DNA from: Marinobacter maroccanus
GTDB lineage: Bacteria > Pseudomonadota > Gammaproteobacteria > Pseudomonadales > Oleiphilaceae
NCBI RefSeq assembly: GCF_002933275.1
Contig: NZ_PSSX01000003.1
Location: 62,001 to 126,000 of the forward strand
DNA: 64,000 nucleotides
Reading direction: 5' to 3'
Shown: one piece after another, positions 1-9,660 of the stretch
How the letters are laid out: every line of letters starts with the position of its first letter
Numbering within the stretch: the first letter of the stretch is position 1
Program-made: the position numbers and the translations under genes
Notes under the pieces: model-generated
What the model was told of the DNA's origin: nothing
Database searches by the model: none
What the model saw: only the letters and a program-made list of their open reading frames with translations

Positions 1-2
1 GT

Positions 3-1082
3 GGCCCCGGCGCGCTGTTCTGGATGTGGCTCACGGCCCTGGTGGGCATGGCCACCAAGTACTCCGAGGCGGTGCTGGCAGTGCGTTACCGGGAAGTAGA
101 CGAGCGCGGAGATCACGTCGGTGGCCCCATGTACTACATCCGCAACGGGCTTGGTCGCAAATGGGCCTGGCTTGGTGTGCTGTTCGCCGTTTTCGCCGCC
201 ATTGCCGGTTTTGGCATCGGTAACACCGTGCAGGCCAACTCGGTGGCCGATGTCATGGAGACCAACTTCGGATTGCCACACTGGCTGACCGGCGTGGTCC
301 TCATGGTTCTGGTGGGCATGGTTCTGATCGGTGGTATCCGCAGGATTGGCCATGTAGCCAGTGCCCTGGTGCCGTTAATGGCGGTTTCCTATCTGATTGC
401 CGGGCTTGTGGTACTGGCGATCAACGCCGCCGACATTCCCGCCGCCTTTTCCCTGGTGATCGAGCATGCCTTCAGCCCCATCGCCGCCGAGGGTGGATTT
501 GCCGGTGCGGCTGTCTGGGCAGCAATCCGCTTCGGGGTGGCCCGGGGCATCTTTTCCAATGAAGCTGGCCTGGGCTCCGCACCCATTGCCCATGCCGCCG
601 CGCAAACCCGGAACCCGATCAACCAGGGCATGGTGGCCATGCTCGGCACATTCATTGACACCATTATTATCTGCACCATCACCGGCCTGGTGATTATCAC
701 CTCCGGCACCTGGACCTCCGGGGAATCCGGCGCGGCGCTGACTTCAATGGCGTTTCAAGAGGCGCTACCCGGTGTTGGCAACTATCTTGTAGCTATTGCC
801 CTGGCAGTATTTGCATTCACTACCATCCTGGGTTGGTCATTCTATGGGGAACGCTGCGTCGAGTTCCTGTTCGGCGTAAAGGCCATAGTGCCGTACCGTG
901 TTGCATGGATTCTGGCCATTCCGGTGGGTGCCACCCTGAACCTGGGCTTCGTCTGGCTGGTGGCAGACACCCTGAATGCCATGATGGCGCTACCAAACCT
1001 GATTGCCCTACTCATGCTGAGCCCGGTTGTGTTCAAGCTCACCCGGGAGCACTTTGAGAAAGAGAAGGCACTGGGGGGTTAA
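3..1082 (+). CDS. Sodium:alanine symporter (AGCS family), 5' partial
   Basis: The frame is open from the first bases of the window, so the N-terminus lies outside it. The visible product is hydrophobic, with about eight membrane segments and AGCS hallmarks: GPGALFWMWLTALVGMATKY at the edge, then a glycine-rich GGPMYYI stretch, and later RFGVARGIFSNEAGLGSAPI. Members of this family import alanine or glycine with sodium across the inner membrane. The reading frame ends in a basic cytoplasmic tail (FEKEKALGG). It is followed by the peroxiredoxin gene on the same strand, about 120 bases later. Family assignment is firm; substrate is inferred. Confidence 0.9.
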   Translation, partial: GPGALFWMWLTALVGMATKYSEAVLAVRYREVDERGDHVGGPMYYIRNGLGRKWAWLGVLFAVFAAIAGFGIGNTVQANSVADVMETNFGLPHWLTGVVLMVLVGMVLIGGIRRIGHVASALVPLMAVSYLIAGLVVLAINAADIPAAFSLVIEHAFSPIAAEGGFAGAAVWAAIRFGVARGIFSNEAGLGSAPIAHAAAQTRNPINQGMVAMLGTFIDTIIICTITGLVIITSGTWTSGESGAALTSMAFQEALPGVGNYLVAIALAVFAFTTILGWSFYGERCVEFLFGVKAIVPYRVAWILAIPVGATLNLGFVWLVADTLNAMMALPNLIALLMLSPVVFKLTREHFEKEKALGG

Positions 1083-1204
1083 GCCCCTTGTAATTGCTTC
1101 ATCTGGCACCAAGGTTTGTCGTATACACTCAGAACACAACCCGGCAGTTTTCGGGCCGGAATAACAAACGAAATAGTCACTACCATGATCGAAGGAGAGT
1201 ACAC

Positions 1205-1858
1205 ATGACTTTACGTCTCGGAGATACCGCACCCGATTTTGAGCAGGACTCCAGTGAAGGGAAAATTTCGTTTTACGACTGGCTGGGGGACAGCTGGGGT
1301 GTATTGTTTTCACACCCGGCGGATTTCACCCCGGTCTGCACCACGGAGCTGGGTCTGACCGCCAAGCTGAAGGATGAGTTTGCCAAGCGCGGCGTGAAAG
1401 CCATCGCCCTGAGTGTTGATCCAGTGGATTCCCACCACGAGTGGATCAAGGACATCAACGAAACCCAGGGCTGCTCGGTGAACTTCCCGATCATCGCGGA
1501 CCACGACCGCAAGGTGTCGCAGCTGTACGACATGATTCATCCCAATGCCGACAGCAGCCTTACCGTACGTTCGTTGTTCGTGATTGATCCGAACAAGAAA
1601 GTACGGCTGATGATTACCTACCCGGCCAGCACCGGTCGCAACTTCAACGAAGTTCTGCGGGTGATCGATTCGCTGCAGTTGACCGACGAACACAAGGTCG
1701 CCACACCGGGCAACTGGGAGCGTGGCGGAGATGTAGTCATCGTTCCGTCCCTGCAGGATGAGGATGAAATCAAGCAGCGCTTCCCGAAAGGCTACAAGGC
1801 GGTGAAATCCTACCTGCGGATGACACCGGACCCGAAAGCCAACTGGAGCGGTGACTGA
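1205..1858 (+). CDS. 1-Cys peroxiredoxin (Prx6/AhpC-TSA family)
   Basis: A 217-residue cytoplasmic thiol peroxidase. The active-site motif HPADFTPVCTTE is at about residues 37-48, and the C-terminal region (SLQLTDEHKVATPGNWERG) is typical of the Prx6 subgroup, which reduces peroxides with one conserved cysteine. The ATG at 1205 is chosen because AGGAGAG lies 5 bases upstream; an open frame extends upstream to a TTG at 1094 but looks non-coding. It faces metQ across a strong hairpin. No OxyR-type site was recognised. Confidence 0.93.
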   Translation: MTLRLGDTAPDFEQDSSEGKISFYDWLGDSWGVLFSHPADFTPVCTTELGLTAKLKDEFAKRGVKAIALSVDPVDSHHEWIKDINETQGCSVNFPIIADHDRKVSQLYDMIHPNADSSLTVRSLFVIDPNKKVRLMITYPASTGRNFNEVLRVIDSLQLTDEHKVATPGNWERGGDVVIVPSLQDEDEIKQRFPKGYKAVKSYLRMTPDPKANWSGD

Positions 1859-1874
1859 TTGAACGACTGAAACA

Positions 1875-1904
1875 GGGGTCAGATGAACGCTTTCATCTGA
1901 CCCC
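1875..1904. terminator. Bidirectional hairpin between peroxiredoxin and metQ
   Basis: A 13-bp perfect stem starting GGGGTCAGATGAA with a CGCT loop lies between two convergent genes. It can serve both strands. There is no long T-run, so termination is inferred from position and stem strength. Confidence 0.75.
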
Positions 1905-1917
1905 CATCCTTCAACTA

Positions 1918-2700
1918 TCAGAATGCCGGAACAACGGCACCTTCATACTTTCCCATGATGAAGTCGCGAACCGCATCGGACTTCAGAGCCTCGGCCAGCT
2001 TCTGCATGGCTTCGCTGTCCTTGTTATCCGGACGGGCAACCAGGATGTTCACGTAGGGTGACTCGGAGCCCTCAATCACCAGCGCGTCTTCAGACGGGTT
2101 CAAACCGGCTTCCAGCGCATAGTTGGTGTTGATCAGTGCCAGGTCCACCTGGTTCAGGATACGGGGCAGGGTGGCTGCTTCCAGTTCCTTGAAGTCCAGA
2201 TTTTTCGGGTTATCGGCAATATCACGGGGTGTCGCGGTGATCTTGCTCTCGTCCTTCAGGGTGATCACACCGGCCTTCTGCAGGAGCAGCAGTGCACGGC
2301 CACCGTTGGTGGGATCGTTCGGAATGGCAACTACGGCACCTTCTTTCAGCTCGTCCAGCGAATCGATCTTGCTGGAGTAGGCGCCAAACGGCTCAACGTG
2401 AACGCCGGTCACGGTTACCAGGTTGGTACCACGGCCTTCGTTGAACTCGTCCAGGTACGGCTGGTGCTGGAAGAAGTTGGCGTCCATCCGCTTCTGGTCC
2501 ACCTGGATGTTCGGCTGGATGTAATCGGTGAATACTTTCACGTCCAGTTCCACGCCCTGCTCCGCCAGCTGTGGCTTCACAAATTCCAGGATCTCGGCAT
2601 GGGGCACCGGTGTGGCGGCTACGGAGAGCTCTTCGGCAGCAACGGCGCCTGAGAAAGTGGCAGCAGCAGCCAGTGCTGCGAGTGTTTTCTTCAGATTCAT
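1918..2700 (-). CDS. metQ: Methionine ABC transporter substrate-binding protein
   Basis: A 260-residue NlpA/MetQ-family binding protein that would deliver methionine to MetNI. It has an N-terminal signal sequence and the family's VEPFGAYSSKIDSLDELKEG region, followed by IPNDPTNGGRAL. The ATG at 2700 has AGGAG 9 bases upstream. Unlike the well-known lipoprotein members it has no cysteine at the signal cleavage site (GAVAAEEL), so it looks like a free periplasmic protein. It is the last gene of metN-metI-metQ and is separated from metI by about 190 bases that hold a long hairpin (type B element). Confidence 0.92.
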   Translation of the reverse strand: MNLKKTLAALAAAATFSGAVAAEELSVAATPVPHAEILEFVKPQLAEQGVELDVKVFTDYIQPNIQVDQKRMDANFFQHQPYLDEFNEGRGTNLVTVTGVHVEPFGAYSSKIDSLDELKEGAVVAIPNDPTNGGRALLLLQKAGVITLKDESKITATPRDIADNPKNLDFKELEAATLPRILNQVDLALINTNYALEAGLNPSEDALVIEGSESPYVNILVARPDNKDSEAMQKLAEALKSDAVRDFIMGKYEGAVVPAF

Positions 2701-2764
2701 AGATCAGTTCTCCTGTTAAAAGCGTTGAATAAGTTGGGCTCAGCTATGGAGTACGGCCCGAGGT

Positions 2765-2865
2765 CGGTCGGAACCCCCTTCCGAAAAGCGCCCGTGAATA
2801 CGTCCATGTAGGGCTCGGTCGCGCCATCCCTGGCGCTCCACGTTTTCGGAAGGGGGTTCCGACCG
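2765..2865. repeat. Type B hairpin element, copy B1
   Basis: Arms 2765-2787 and 2843-2865 form a perfect 23-bp stem. The loop of about 55 bases is nearly the same as that of copy B3 (60156-60266): both run CCCGTGAA, then GTCCATG, then GGTCGCGCC, TCCCTGGCGCTCCAC. The stems of the two copies are unrelated in sequence. An inner GCGCC/GGCGC hairpin lies inside the loop. It sits between metI and metQ inside one operon. Confidence 0.85.
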
Positions 2866-2888
2866 CCCACGGCCTATATCCAGCTTTT

Positions 2889-3554
2889 TTACTTTCTGCT
2901 GAAATACAGCACCAGACGGTCGCCGACCATCTGTAGGACTTGGACAAAAATAACCAGTAGAGCGACTGTAATGACCATTACGTCGGTCTGGAATCGTTGA
3001 TAGCCGAAGCGGATGGCCAGGTCGCCGAGACCGCCGCCACCGATAACGCCGGACATGGCCGCGTAGGATACTAGTGTGATCGCGGTAACGGTGATACCGG
3101 CAATGATGCCCGGCAGCGCTTCCGGGAGCAGAGCACCGAAGATGATCTGCTTAACGCTGGCGCCCATTGCCTGTGTCGCTTCGATGATGCCTCTGTCCAC
3201 TTCACGGAGAGAAGTTTCCACCAAACGGGCGAAGAACGGCGCACCGCCAGCCACCAGCGGCGGGATGGCACCAGCGACGCCCAGCGATGTGCCGATCAGC
3301 ATTACAGTGAACGGAATCATTACGATCAGCAGGATTATGAAAGGCACGGAACGGAGCACGTTCACCACGAACGACAGCACCGCGTAGGCCACCGGCTGTT
3401 CCAGCAGCTGGCGTTTGCCGAACAGGAACAGCAGAACTCCGATGGGCAGGCCGATCAGGACGCTGAACAGCAGGGACATGCCCACCATCACCAGGGTGTC
3501 CCAGCTGGCCCATCCGATTTCGGTCCAGTCTACATTGCTCAACAGGGCTTCCAT
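2889..3554 (-). CDS. metI: Methionine ABC transporter permease
   Basis: A 221-residue inner-membrane permease with five to six predicted helices. The binding-protein-dependent transport motif occurs around EATQAMGASVKQIIFGALLPEALPGI (here described as EATQAMGAS...LLPEALPGI), which docks onto the ATPase MetN. Its ATG overlaps the metN stop codon (ATGA at 3554), so the two are translationally coupled. MetI and MetN form the D-methionine/L-methionine importer with MetQ. Confidence 0.94.
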   Translation of the reverse strand: MEALLSNVDWTEIGWASWDTLVMVGMSLLFSVLIGLPIGVLLFLFGKRQLLEQPVAYAVLSFVVNVLRSVPFIILLIVMIPFTVMLIGTSLGVAGAIPPLVAGGAPFFARLVETSLREVDRGIIEATQAMGASVKQIIFGALLPEALPGIIAGITVTAITLVSYAAMSGVIGGGGLGDLAIRFGYQRFQTDVMVITVALLVIFVQVLQMVGDRLVLYFSRK

Positions 3555-4561
3555 CAGCGCAGCACCTCCACGTGAACGTCGGCGGCTTTCAGCGCCTGCA
3601 TGGCCACATCGAGATCACCGCCTACCAGTGACAGGGTCAGCTGGCCATAGGGCGTGTCCTTGATGTGGTCGATTCGGCCGGAGAGGATACTGAAATCCAC
3701 GCCGGATTCCCGGGCGACGCTGCCCAGCAGCGGCTTGTAGGTGGATTCGCCCTTGAACGTCAGGCGCAGGATCCGGCCGTCGGCCTTGCTCAGGTCTTCC
3801 TGCAGTTCGTCCCGGTCAATGCTCTCGCTTTCGAATACGAAGTCCCGGGTGGTCGGGTGTTTCGGGTGCAGGAATACCTCGCTGACCGGCCCCATTTCGA
3901 CCACTTCACCGGCATCCATCACCGCAACCCGGTCACAGACGCGGCGGACCACGTCCATTTCATGGGTGATCAGGACGATGGTCAGGCCCAGTTCGCGGTT
4001 GATGTCGGCCAGCAGCTTCAGAACCGACTGAGTGGTTTGCGGGTCCAGGGCGCTGGTGGCTTCGTCGCAGAGCAGGATCGTGGGCCGGCACGCCAGGGCA
4101 CGGGCAATGCCCACTCGCTGTTTCTGGCCACCGGAGAGCTGCGACGGGTATTTGTTGGCGTGGTCGGTGAGGCTGACCCGGGCCAGCAGTTCTTCGACGC
4201 GATCCCGGATTTCCATCTTCGAGTAGATGCCTGCCAGCTTCATGGGGAAGGCAATGTTGTCCGCCACGGTTTTCGACGACAGCAGGTTGAAGTGCTGGAA
4301 GATCATTCCCACTTTGCGGCGAAAAGCACGAAGCTCGGCAGCGTTGTAATCGGTGATGTTCTCGTCGTCGATCAGAATGCGGCCGCCGGTGGGTGGTTCC
4401 AGCAGGTTGATCAGACGCACCAGCGTCGATTTACCGGCGCCGGAATGGCCGACGATGCCGAATACCTCGCCGGTTTCAATGGTCATATCGGTGGGATGCA
4501 GCGCGGGGATCGCCCGGCCGCCTACCTGATACGACTTCTGTACCTGGTCAAATACAATCAC
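3554..4561 (-). CDS. metN: Methionine ABC transporter ATP-binding protein
   Basis: A 335-residue ATPase. Walker A is GHSGAGKST (about residues 38-46), the signature is [15 protein letters not shown], Walker B is [12 protein letters not shown], and the H-loop is ITHEMD. The C-terminal 70 residues resemble the NIL ligand-binding domain that lets methionine inhibit transport from inside. The start is GTG at 4561, with AAGG 9 bases upstream. It is the first gene of the operon and diverges from the HDOD gene. No S-box or SAM riboswitch was recognised in the 210-base upstream region. Confidence 0.95.
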   Translation of the reverse strand: MIVFDQVQKSYQVGGRAIPALHPTDMTIETGEVFGIVGHSGAGKSTLVRLINLLEPPTGGRILIDDENITDYNAAELRAFRRKVGMIFQHFNLLSSKTVADNIAFPMKLAGIYSKMEIRDRVEELLARVSLTDHANKYPSQLSGGQKQRVGIARALACRPTILLCDEATSALDPQTTQSVLKLLADINRELGLTIVLITHEMDVVRRVCDRVAVMDAGEVVEMGPVSEVFLHPKHPTTRDFVFESESIDRDELQEDLSKADGRILRLTFKGESTYKPLLGSVARESGVDFSILSGRIDHIKDTPYGQLTLSLVGGDLDVAMQALKAADVHVEVLR

Positions 4562-4775
4562 GGTCAGCGCCTTGTGGGTGCAGCGTTAAAACCGGCGATT
4601 ATAGCCCAAACGGTCGGCAAACCCGAATTCCGGAATGATTCTCAGTGTGGGTAGATATCCCTACACAAACGGTTACCTGACACCGGGCAGCCCGGTGAAC
4701 TAAACTTGGATAACAAAAGAACCTTACATTTCCCCGGAGCTCTTTCAGAGACGCGCTGCCCAGAGACTCACCAAC

Positions 4776-6197
4776 GTGACCAACGAAAAACAACCAACGC
4801 CCTCACGGATGAACTCCACCCAGGCATGGGTTACCTATCTCAGCAAAGTCGAGCTGCCGGTACTGGCCAACACGCTTCGACGCATTAATGAGCTGACCGA
4901 CAGTCAGAACAGCACAGTTAACGAGCTGGCCAACGTGATTCTCAACGATGCCCAGCTCACCTCCCAGGTTCTGCGGCTGTCCAATACCGTTTTCTACAAC
5001 CAGACCCGGACCCAGGTCAGCACCGTTAGCCGGGCCATCACCCTGATCGGCTTCGACGCGGTGAAGTCCATGGCGATTTCCTCGCTGATCGTCGACACCC
5101 TGCTGAAACGCAACGACCGTCCTCATCTGTTGCGCTGCCTGGCACGGGCGATCCACGCCGCCGTCCAGGCCCGGTGTCTGATGCCGAAACGCAACGAGAC
5201 CGCGCTAGAAGAGGTTTTTATCGGGGCATTGCTGATGAACATTGGCGAGCTGGCCTTCTGGTCTTGCGAAACCGACCAGGCCTCAGAACTGGAAGAGCGC
5301 CTGCGGCTTGAGGAGCCGCCGGTTGACGCCCAGAAGGCCGTGCTGCACTCAACCTTTACCGAAATCACCCGGGGCCTTGTGGATGCCTGGTCCCTGGGAC
5401 CCTTTATCAAGGATGTTGTCTCACCGGGACAGGCCAACTCCATGGCCTCAAGCCTGGTACGTAACTCCGTGGATATGGCCCGGTTGTCCGAACAGGGCTG
5501 GAGCGGCCCGGACATGGACAAGGTGCTGGAACGACTGGGTAAGGATATTGGTGAGAGCCCGGCCGTGGTTCGCGACCAGCTCAAGGTGAATGCCTCGGAA
5601 GCGACTCGCGTTGCGGTCTCTCTGGGTATTCCCCAGGTTACCGCCATGATGCCGGGCGCGGAAGGGAAACCCGGCGACACCGGAGCAAAGGCTCCGGACA
5701 TGGATCCGGAGTTGCAGCTGGAAATCCTGCGTGACCTAAGCCAGTGTCTGGCAGAGAAACCAGACATCAACGAAGTATGTCAGCTGGTCATCGAGGGCAT
5801 CCACAGGGCAATTGGTATGCAGCGGGTGGCACTGCTGATGGGCGATCGTACCGGCAACGAACTGGTGCCCCGAAAACTGGGGGGCCGTGGCACCGAGGAA
5901 TGGCGTCAGCACTTCGTGATCCGCAAGGATGGCACCGGGCCACTGGGGGCGCTTCTGCCCCACGCCCACTGCAGCATCTACGAACCCAAACCAAACTCAG
6001 AAGGCGTGCCCTACGATCGCTGGCTCGGCAAAGTACCTGCGCTGATTGGCCCGATCAAAGCCAACGGCCGACTCATCGGCCTGTTCTATGCAGACAATGC
6101 AGCCGGCGCTTACACGCCCTCAAAAGAGCAGCTCTCAGCCTTCGGCCATTTTATCCAGAACGCGCAGCTGTGCCTGACACTGTTATCCACACACTGA
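4776..6197 (+). CDS. HDOD domain protein with C-terminal GAF-like domain
   Basis: A 473-residue putative signalling protein. Residues about 15-220 match the HDOD domain (LPVLANTLRRINEL, ILNDAQLTSQVLRLSNTVFY, SRAITLIGFDAVKSMAISSL), a degenerate HD-type fold used in bacterial regulation. Residues about 315-465 look like a GAF domain. The start is uncertain: GTG at 4776 gives MTNEKQPTPS, while ATG at 4809 gives MNSTQAWVTY; neither has a strong Shine-Dalgarno sequence. It diverges from metN and converges on a hypothetical gene across a hairpin. Confidence 0.85.
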   Translation: MTNEKQPTPSRMNSTQAWVTYLSKVELPVLANTLRRINELTDSQNSTVNELANVILNDAQLTSQVLRLSNTVFYNQTRTQVSTVSRAITLIGFDAVKSMAISSLIVDTLLKRNDRPHLLRCLARAIHAAVQARCLMPKRNETALEEVFIGALLMNIGELAFWSCETDQASELEERLRLEEPPVDAQKAVLHSTFTEITRGLVDAWSLGPFIKDVVSPGQANSMASSLVRNSVDMARLSEQGWSGPDMDKVLERLGKDIGESPAVVRDQLKVNASEATRVAVSLGIPQVTAMMPGAEGKPGDTGAKAPDMDPELQLEILRDLSQCLAEKPDINEVCQLVIEGIHRAIGMQRVALLMGDRTGNELVPRKLGGRGTEEWRQHFVIRKDGTGPLGALLPHAHCSIYEPKPNSEGVPYDRWLGKVPALIGPIKANGRLIGLFYADNAAGAYTPSKEQLSAFGHFIQNAQLCLTLLSTH

Positions 6198-6227
6198 CAG
6201 CCGGACCAAAGCTTCCGGCTGTCAGTG
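6192..6227. terminator. Convergent hairpin terminator
   Basis: A 14-bp perfect stem CACTGACAGCCGGA with an 8-base loop overlaps the stop codon of the HDOD gene and lies between convergent genes. It lacks a clear T-run. Confidence 0.7.
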
Positions 6228-6232
6228 ACTTC

Positions 6233-6850
6233 CTAGTGCAGAGCCCGCATCTGGCGCGGATAGAGCGCTGCGCTGACTTCCGGCTCTTCCAGCAGGTCGG
6301 CCAGTTCGCGATCTACGGTGGTTTCTTCACCTTCTTCCGGCAGCGGCTCGAACAGGGTGCTCAGCCAGGAGGCAACGGAGGGTGCTTCGTCCCGCTTGTA
6401 ATCGGTGGACAGCGCCTTGATGCGGCGGAAGCCGATGATGCGCTGGTGTTTGGGATCCCGAATCTGTTCAAAACCCCGCCAGTAAACGTGGTCCCTGGTG
6501 TGCAGTTGCACGAAAAGGGTGTCGATAGGACCATCTGAATCGTCGGCACCCTCCGCTTCTTCTTCAACGGCTTCTGGCGCCGCTTCGGCTTCCACTTCAG
6601 GTTTCTTGTGACGGATGGTGGTCCAGGCCGGGTACAGCACGGCCACGGCATCCGCTTCAACATGCTCGCGGGCGGCGCGGAGGATCAACCCCCAGCGGGC
6701 CTTGTCGGCATCGGTTTCAAGGGAATTGATGGGCAAGTCGTAGCTTTGCTCGCTGGACAGAACGATAGCCATCATCGGGGCGTCTAACTCCCCCATGGCC
6801 TCGGCCTGTGCTACTGATACCAGTTCGTCGATTGCCATCGGTTGGTTCAT
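6233..6850 (-). CDS. Conserved hypothetical acidic protein
   Basis: A 205-residue soluble protein that I do not recognise. A mixed N-terminal domain (about 1-85) is followed by a very acidic alanine/glutamate linker (about 85-107) and a second domain containing DTLFVQLHTRDHVYWRGFEQI and DPKHQRIIGFRRIKAL. No signal peptide, membrane segment or catalytic motif stands out. The ATG at 6850 follows GGAGGCGAG at a suitable distance. It lies alone between a convergent HDOD gene and an upstream amidase gene on the same strand. Confidence 0.7.
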   Translation of the reverse strand: MNQPMAIDELVSVAQAEAMGELDAPMMAIVLSSEQSYDLPINSLETDADKARWGLILRAAREHVEADAVAVLYPAWTTIRHKKPEVEAEAAPEAVEEEAEGADDSDGPIDTLFVQLHTRDHVYWRGFEQIRDPKHQRIIGFRRIKALSTDYKRDEAPSVASWLSTLFEPLPEEGEETTVDRELADLLEEPEVSAALYPRQMRALH

Positions 6851-6980
6851 AATACGCTCGCCTCCTCGATGCCATCAGGGTCGTTCAGGAAGAAGGGGTC
6901 TTCCTGACTAACAGCATAGCCTGTTCCGGCTACAAAGATAAACGTGGAGTTTCCCCAGCCGGATCACAACCCCGGATAAC

Positions 6981-8468
6981 TCAAAACGCACCCTCAAGTT
7001 TTTCATAATTGCTGAACCAGGGGCTTGCCTCTTCCAGTTGGCCCGCCAGCTGCAACAGGGTCGCCTCGGCGCCATGAGGACCGCCAAACTGCACCCCCAC
7101 TGGCAAACCCTCGGCTGTCCAGTGCATCGGCACAGACATGGCCGGTGTCCCGGTGAGGTTGGCCAGCTGGGTAAAGGGCGTTCGCGCCAGGCTTTCCAGA
7201 GCCATCTGATCCACCTGGCCAGAGCGGTGCACCAGCTTACCGGCCTTCAGCTTCAGCATCAGGCGTGCCGCAAATTTGAGATGGGCCGGCGTTTCCAGTT
7301 CGCCGATGGCCGCCGGCAACTGCCCGGTGGTAGGGCTGAGGTAGAGATCATAACTCCCGAAGAACGCGCCCAGCGCCCTGGCAAAATCGTTCCACTGCTG
7401 GCGCCTGCGGACATAATCAGAGAGCGGCATGGTCTCTCCAAGCATACCAATCAGCCGGGTATCCAGCTCGAAATCGCTGTCGGTGGCGCCGAACTGCTCT
7501 TTCGCCTTCGCCATCAGCGCCGACACTTCGCCGAAATAAAGGCCCAGATAGCAACGGGCGAGAGCCATGCCATCGAATTCCGGCGCAGCGTACTCAACCC
7601 TGTGACCAAGGTTCTCAAGAATCCGGGCCGTTTCCTCCACGGCAGCAACGCACTCCGGCGCAACCTCCGTATCGTACGGTGAAGATGTAAACACCCCGAT
7701 TCTCAGGCTGCCCGGAGACCGCTGCATCAGCTCTGCGTAGGCGGCAGACGGTGCAGGAATCTCGAACGGATCGCCTGGCGCCGGCCCTTTCAGCACATCC
7801 AGCATCGCCGCACTGTCTCTGACCGTTCGGCTTACCACATGATCTGTGGATGCCCCGGTCCAGGCTTCGCCCATAAACGGACCCGAGGAAATGCGACCAC
7901 GGGATGGCTTGAGGCCAAACAGGCCGTTATAGGCTGCGGGAATGCGGATGGAGCCGCCACCGTCGTTGGCGCCCGCCATGGGCACAATGCCAGCGGCGAC
8001 CGCGGCGCCGGAACCACCACTGGAGCCACCCGGGGTTAGCTGCGTGTTCCAGGGGTTACGGGTTGGCCCCCAGAGCTCAGATTCGGTAACCGCTTTCAGA
8101 CCAAACTCCGGCGTGGCCGTTCGCCCCAGGAAAACCAGACCGCCGTCCCGGGCCCGGCGGACGAATTCCGAGTCCTGGGGCGCAATATTCTTTGTCATCC
8201 CGCGACTGCCATAGGTACACGGATGCCCCGCCTGTTCCTGGGCGAGGTCCTTCAGCAGCAGAGGGACGCCGGCAAACACGGCCTGATCGGGGAAATGCTG
8301 GGCTGGCGCTTCGGAGAACTGGGGATAGCAGATCGCGTTCAGCGTGCCGTTCACGCGGGTTGCCCGTTCCACGGCCGCCTCGCATACTTCCCTTGAAGTG
8401 ACCTCGCCCCGGCGAACAAGATCAGCGAGCGCAGTAGCATCGTAACGTAGGTATTCAGATTGCTTCAT
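6981..8468 (-). CDS. Amidase (amidase signature family)
   Basis: A 495-residue amidase-signature hydrolase with a complete Ser-cisSer-Lys triad: lysine in PLLLKDLAQ, the glycine/serine loop GGSSGGSGAAVAAG, and the catalytic serine in GGGSIRIPAAYNG. Such enzymes hydrolyse aliphatic or aryl amides in the cytoplasm. No extra subunit genes (gatB, gatC) are near, so it is not the glutamyl-tRNA amidotransferase. The ATG at 8468 is preferred over the one at 8480 because GGAA lies just upstream. It diverges from the next gene. Confidence 0.92.
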   Translation of the reverse strand: MKQSEYLRYDATALADLVRRGEVTSREVCEAAVERATRVNGTLNAICYPQFSEAPAQHFPDQAVFAGVPLLLKDLAQEQAGHPCTYGSRGMTKNIAPQDSEFVRRARDGGLVFLGRTATPEFGLKAVTESELWGPTRNPWNTQLTPGGSSGGSGAAVAAGIVPMAGANDGGGSIRIPAAYNGLFGLKPSRGRISSGPFMGEAWTGASTDHVVSRTVRDSAAMLDVLKGPAPGDPFEIPAPSAAYAELMQRSPGSLRIGVFTSSPYDTEVAPECVAAVEETARILENLGHRVEYAAPEFDGMALARCYLGLYFGEVSALMAKAKEQFGATDSDFELDTRLIGMLGETMPLSDYVRRRQQWNDFARALGAFFGSYDLYLSPTTGQLPAAIGELETPAHLKFAARLMLKLKAGKLVHRSGQVDQMALESLARTPFTQLANLTGTPAMSVPMHWTAEGLPVGVQFGGPHGAEATLLQLAGQLEEASPWFSNYEKLEGAF

Positions 8469-8520
8469 GGCAGGTTCCATTTGTTATTCTGTTTTAAGGA
8501 AGGTCACGGGTATAACGTCT

Positions 8521-9660
8521 ATGGTCAGAATTCTCAAGAGCTTACGCCAGCTTGCCGTGATTTTCATCCTGGTGGCATCGGTGACCGTTGCCGCCCAGGA
8601 AACGCCCCCAGCCACCAGTGACGACAGCGACTGGACCCGCGTTGTCCGTTCCTCGCCCTACTGGGTCAGCCAGGGGGTGTTTGAAAACATTCTCACCATC
8701 AGACGCTGGGTGTTGAAGGAATCCGGCTATTGCGCCAGTGCCGATCGCCACGTTCTGTACGACATGCGCGGCCGGTTTCTGGCCTGGATCAGTGACGGGG
8801 AAGACCGCGACAGCACCCAGCGGCTGCTGAACGCCACCCGGAAATCACTGTATGAGAATGGCAAGGTAGAAGACTGGGTTGCCGGGGAGACCGGACAGAC
8901 AGGCTATCCGTTCGCCCTTTCCTGCGACCAGCCCCATGTAAACGTCGATGAAGCCGTTGCCCGCTATCTTGGCACCCTGCCGGCAGACCGGATCTGGGGC
9001 GCCTGGGACGACCTCAACTTTGCCGACAGCGGTGCTACGGAAAGCCTGCATGACGCGCTGATTTACGTATACGAACACCGCAGCAATCAGAACCGCCTGA
9101 CCCTGCCGCAAGCCTTGCCCCGACATCTGGCCGGCCAGATCCTGATTGAAAGTGGAGCGCAGGCAAGAGCCCATTCCCGGGCAAACGCCAGGGGAATCCT
9201 GCAGCTCTCACCCGCCGCACTCTCCGACTGCGAAATTGCCCCCGACAATTTCTGGCACCGGCTGGCACAGATCGACTGCGCCCTGCGCCTGATGAACCAG
9301 AATGCCCGCAATCTGGCACCGGTTTTCCAGCAACGCTTTGGTCACCTGCCGGAAGCCAAAAGGGACCGTTTGTTCACCCTCCTGCTGGTTCAGGCGTATC
9401 ATGGCGGCGCCGGACGGGTTCAGGCGCTGCTGGACGACCCAGTGCTGGCAAAGCCGGCGGAATATTTTGCCGCCAACCACGAACGCTTCACCGCCGGTGA
9501 TATTGCCTTCGGCCTGATTTTCCACAATCTTGGACGGGATCGTCTGGGGCTTGCCTCACTCTATTATGTTGCCGACGTTCAACTGGCAACCGAGGCCCTG
9601 TGTCGCACGGCCAAACTGAAATCAACGGAATTCTGTGAATGGAAGTACTCAACCAACTGA
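8521..9660 (+). CDS. Periplasmic lytic transglycosylase-like protein
   Basis: A 379-residue exported protein. The start at ATG 8521 gives a clean Sec signal (basic MVRILKSLRQ, hydrophobic core, VAAQ). Residues about 200-310 resemble an SLT/lysozyme-like fold: QILIESGAQARAHSRANARG has the ES(G) glutamate, then ILQLSPAA and a later AYHGGAGRV helix. It would cleave peptidoglycan in the periplasm. The reading frame overlaps the following permease gene by 22 bases, suggesting co-transcription. The specific MltX subclass is not clear. Confidence 0.75.
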   Translation: MVRILKSLRQLAVIFILVASVTVAAQETPPATSDDSDWTRVVRSSPYWVSQGVFENILTIRRWVLKESGYCASADRHVLYDMRGRFLAWISDGEDRDSTQRLLNATRKSLYENGKVEDWVAGETGQTGYPFALSCDQPHVNVDEAVARYLGTLPADRIWGAWDDLNFADSGATESLHDALIYVYEHRSNQNRLTLPQALPRHLAGQILIESGAQARAHSRANARGILQLSPAALSDCEIAPDNFWHRLAQIDCALRLMNQNARNLAPVFQQRFGHLPEAKRDRLFTLLLVQAYHGGAGRVQALLDDPVLAKPAEYFAANHERFTAGDIAFGLIFHNLGRDRLGLASLYYVADVQLATEALCRTAKLKSTEFCEWKYSTN

